This document shows, piece by piece, positions 11,033-11,826 of a stretch of DNA of 11,826 nucleotides (position 1 is the first letter of the stretch; each line of letters starts with the position of its first letter). The translations under genes were made by a program, and so were the position numbers. Source of the stretch: Nitrosotalea sp. (GTDB taxonomy: Archaea > Thermoproteota > Nitrososphaeria > Nitrososphaerales > Nitrosopumilaceae). The notes beneath the pieces are model-generated. The model saw nothing but the letters and a program-made list of their open reading frames with translations. It did not search any database and was not told the DNA's origin. The DNA is taken from NCBI GenBank assembly GCA_023252335.1, contig JAJPEA010000050.1, positions 1 to 11,826 on the forward strand, given 5' to 3'.

Positions 11033-11826
11033 ATGGCAAAGTTTTCTCATGACATAGAGGTCAAGGGACATCTCATTGATTCCATGATTTTAACAAAGAT
11101 TTTTGACGTCATTATGGACCTAAAGGGCGAATTTCAAGTTCAAGAGTTCAAGGTCGGCAAGCACAAAAAAGATGAGAGCTATGCAAAACTTTCAATCCAG
11201 GGCCATTCCCAAGAACACCTAGATAAAATTCTAGAGTCAATATACCGTGAAGGTGCAACTTCCAAAATCCAGCAAGAAATTGCATTAAAACAAGCACAAA
11301 AAGACATGGTAATGCCAGACGATTTTTACAGTACAACTAACAACCATACTGAAATTTTCCACAAAGGCAAGTGGATTCGAGTTGAAAACATGATGATGGA
11401 CAAGTGCATCATTGTTAAAGAAAACAGAGCATTCTGCACTCCAATTAGAGACATCAAAAAGGGCGACAAGATAATTGTTGGCGAAAAAGGAATACGTGTA
11501 ACACCACCTGAGAGACCAAGAGAAGGAGTAAACCTGTTTCAATTTATGAGCAGTGGAAGTTCAAGTGAGAGACCAACACAACACATTGCAAGAAAAGTTG
11601 CTGAAGATATCTACAAGATAAAAAAACAGGGTGGAAAAATTGTTCTAGTAGGCGGACCTGCAATTGTTCACACAGGAGCGTCAGATTCAATCTCACTGTT
11701 GATAAGACTAGGGTTCATCAATGCAGTTCTTGCAGGAAATGCACTTGCAGTTCATGATATAGAATATTCTACTCTTGGCACATCACTTGGAATGAATGTA
11801 CAGGACGGTACACTTGCAGTAAGAGG
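11033..11826 (+). CDS. Archaeal ornithine cyclodeaminase, TIGR00300/LOR-SDH family, N-terminal 264 residues (cut by window edge)
   Basis: The open frame runs from ATG 11033 to the right edge without a stop. The first 100 residues match the N-terminal domain of the LOR/SDH-like TIGR00300 family (HDIEVKGHLIDSMILTKIFD, then AKLSIQG and helical parts). Residues 124-150 carry a beta-rich middle with FCTPIRDIKKGDKIIVG. Residues 183-264 begin the Rossmann-like NAD-binding domain: HIARKVAEDI, KIVLVGGPAIVHTGA (202-216), then GFINAVLAGNALAVHDIE. Characterised relatives (Methanococcus MMP1218 and the C-terminal part of cyanobacterial AgrE/ArgZ-type enzymes) convert ornithine to proline and ammonia with NAD. 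Family length is about 400 aa, so roughly a third is missing. It probably provides proline. Confidence 0.85.
   Translation, partial: MAKFSHDIEVKGHLIDSMILTKIFDVIMDLKGEFQVQEFKVGKHKKDESYAKLSIQGHSQEHLDKILESIYREGATSKIQQEIALKQAQKDMVMPDDFYSTTNNHTEIFHKGKWIRVENMMMDKCIIVKENRAFCTPIRDIKKGDKIIVGEKGIRVTPPERPREGVNLFQFMSSGSSSERPTQHIARKVAEDIYKIKKQGGKIVLVGGPAIVHTGASDSISLLIRLGFINAVLAGNALAVHDIEYSTLGTSLGMNVQDGTLAVR

Noticed and set aside
11148..11542. Minus-strand frames (62 and 85 codons) opposite the right-edge gene
   Set aside because: Shadows of the ornithine cyclodeaminase frame, which has clear family motifs.
1..11826. CRISPR arrays, transposases, integrases, toxin-antitoxin or defence genes
   Set aside because: No regularly spaced repeats, terminal inverted repeats around a recombinase, or defence-type domains are visible; both tRNAs show no flanking integrase gene or duplicated tRNA 3' end within the window.

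Overview
The window reads as chromosome of an ammonia-oxidising archaeon (Nitrososphaerota, formerly Thaumarchaeota), probably Nitrosopumilales; I cannot fix the genus. The reasons are an A+T-rich sequence, CCA-less archaeal tRNAs, start codons mostly 26-30 nt downstream of TATA-like boxes (leaderless genes), a TIGR00300-type archaeal ornithine cyclodeaminase, free-standing Lrp/AsnC ligand-binding domains, and many small lineage-type hypothetical proteins. No mobile element, phage gene, CRISPR array or defence locus is visible. Gene content is ordinary core plus lineage-specific small genes.

Layout. 1-1204 is all on the minus strand: a truncated tRNA-Val(CAC), a protein with a C-terminal zinc ribbon, a 38-aa zinc-finger microprotein, and a purine-type phosphoribosyltransferase. 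Divergent from it is an NRAMP Mn/Fe transporter whose promoter carries a clean palindromic operator (1301-1321). It meets an ACT-domain threonine dehydratase tail to tail. The 300-bp gap after that holds the most puzzling element of the window: an 83-nt long-stem fold that also encodes a possible 26-aa peptide (3987-4079). Next come a 286-aa orphan (minus) and, divergently, a two-gene unit of a 46-aa zinc ribbon and a class III nucleotidyl cyclase-like protein with altered catalytic residues.

From 5970 to 8768 there is a run of small genes on both strands: a 49-aa CxxC protein, a Met-periodic coiled-coil protein, two members of one paralogous family (6671-7063 and 8415-8768), a VOC-fold protein, a pair of overlapping RAM-domain-only genes, and a Lys/Glu-rich charged protein. 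From 8862 onwards are a four-helix membrane protein, tRNA-Phe(GAA), a PduO-type cobalamin adenosyltransferase, an HD-domain nucleotidase, a hypothetical, and the first two thirds of ornithine cyclodeaminase, which runs off the right edge.

How the parts fit. Threonine dehydratase (2-oxobutyrate for isoleucine) and ornithine cyclodeaminase (proline) are amino-acid enzymes. The cobalamin adenosyltransferase would supply adenosylcobalamin to methylmalonyl-CoA mutase of the 3-hydroxypropionate/4-hydroxybutyrate cycle used by these archaea. The phosphoribosyltransferase and HD nucleotidase belong to nucleotide salvage and turnover. Most genes appear to be transcribed singly from their own promoters; short operons are 7966-7515, 5032-5973 and perhaps 739-110.
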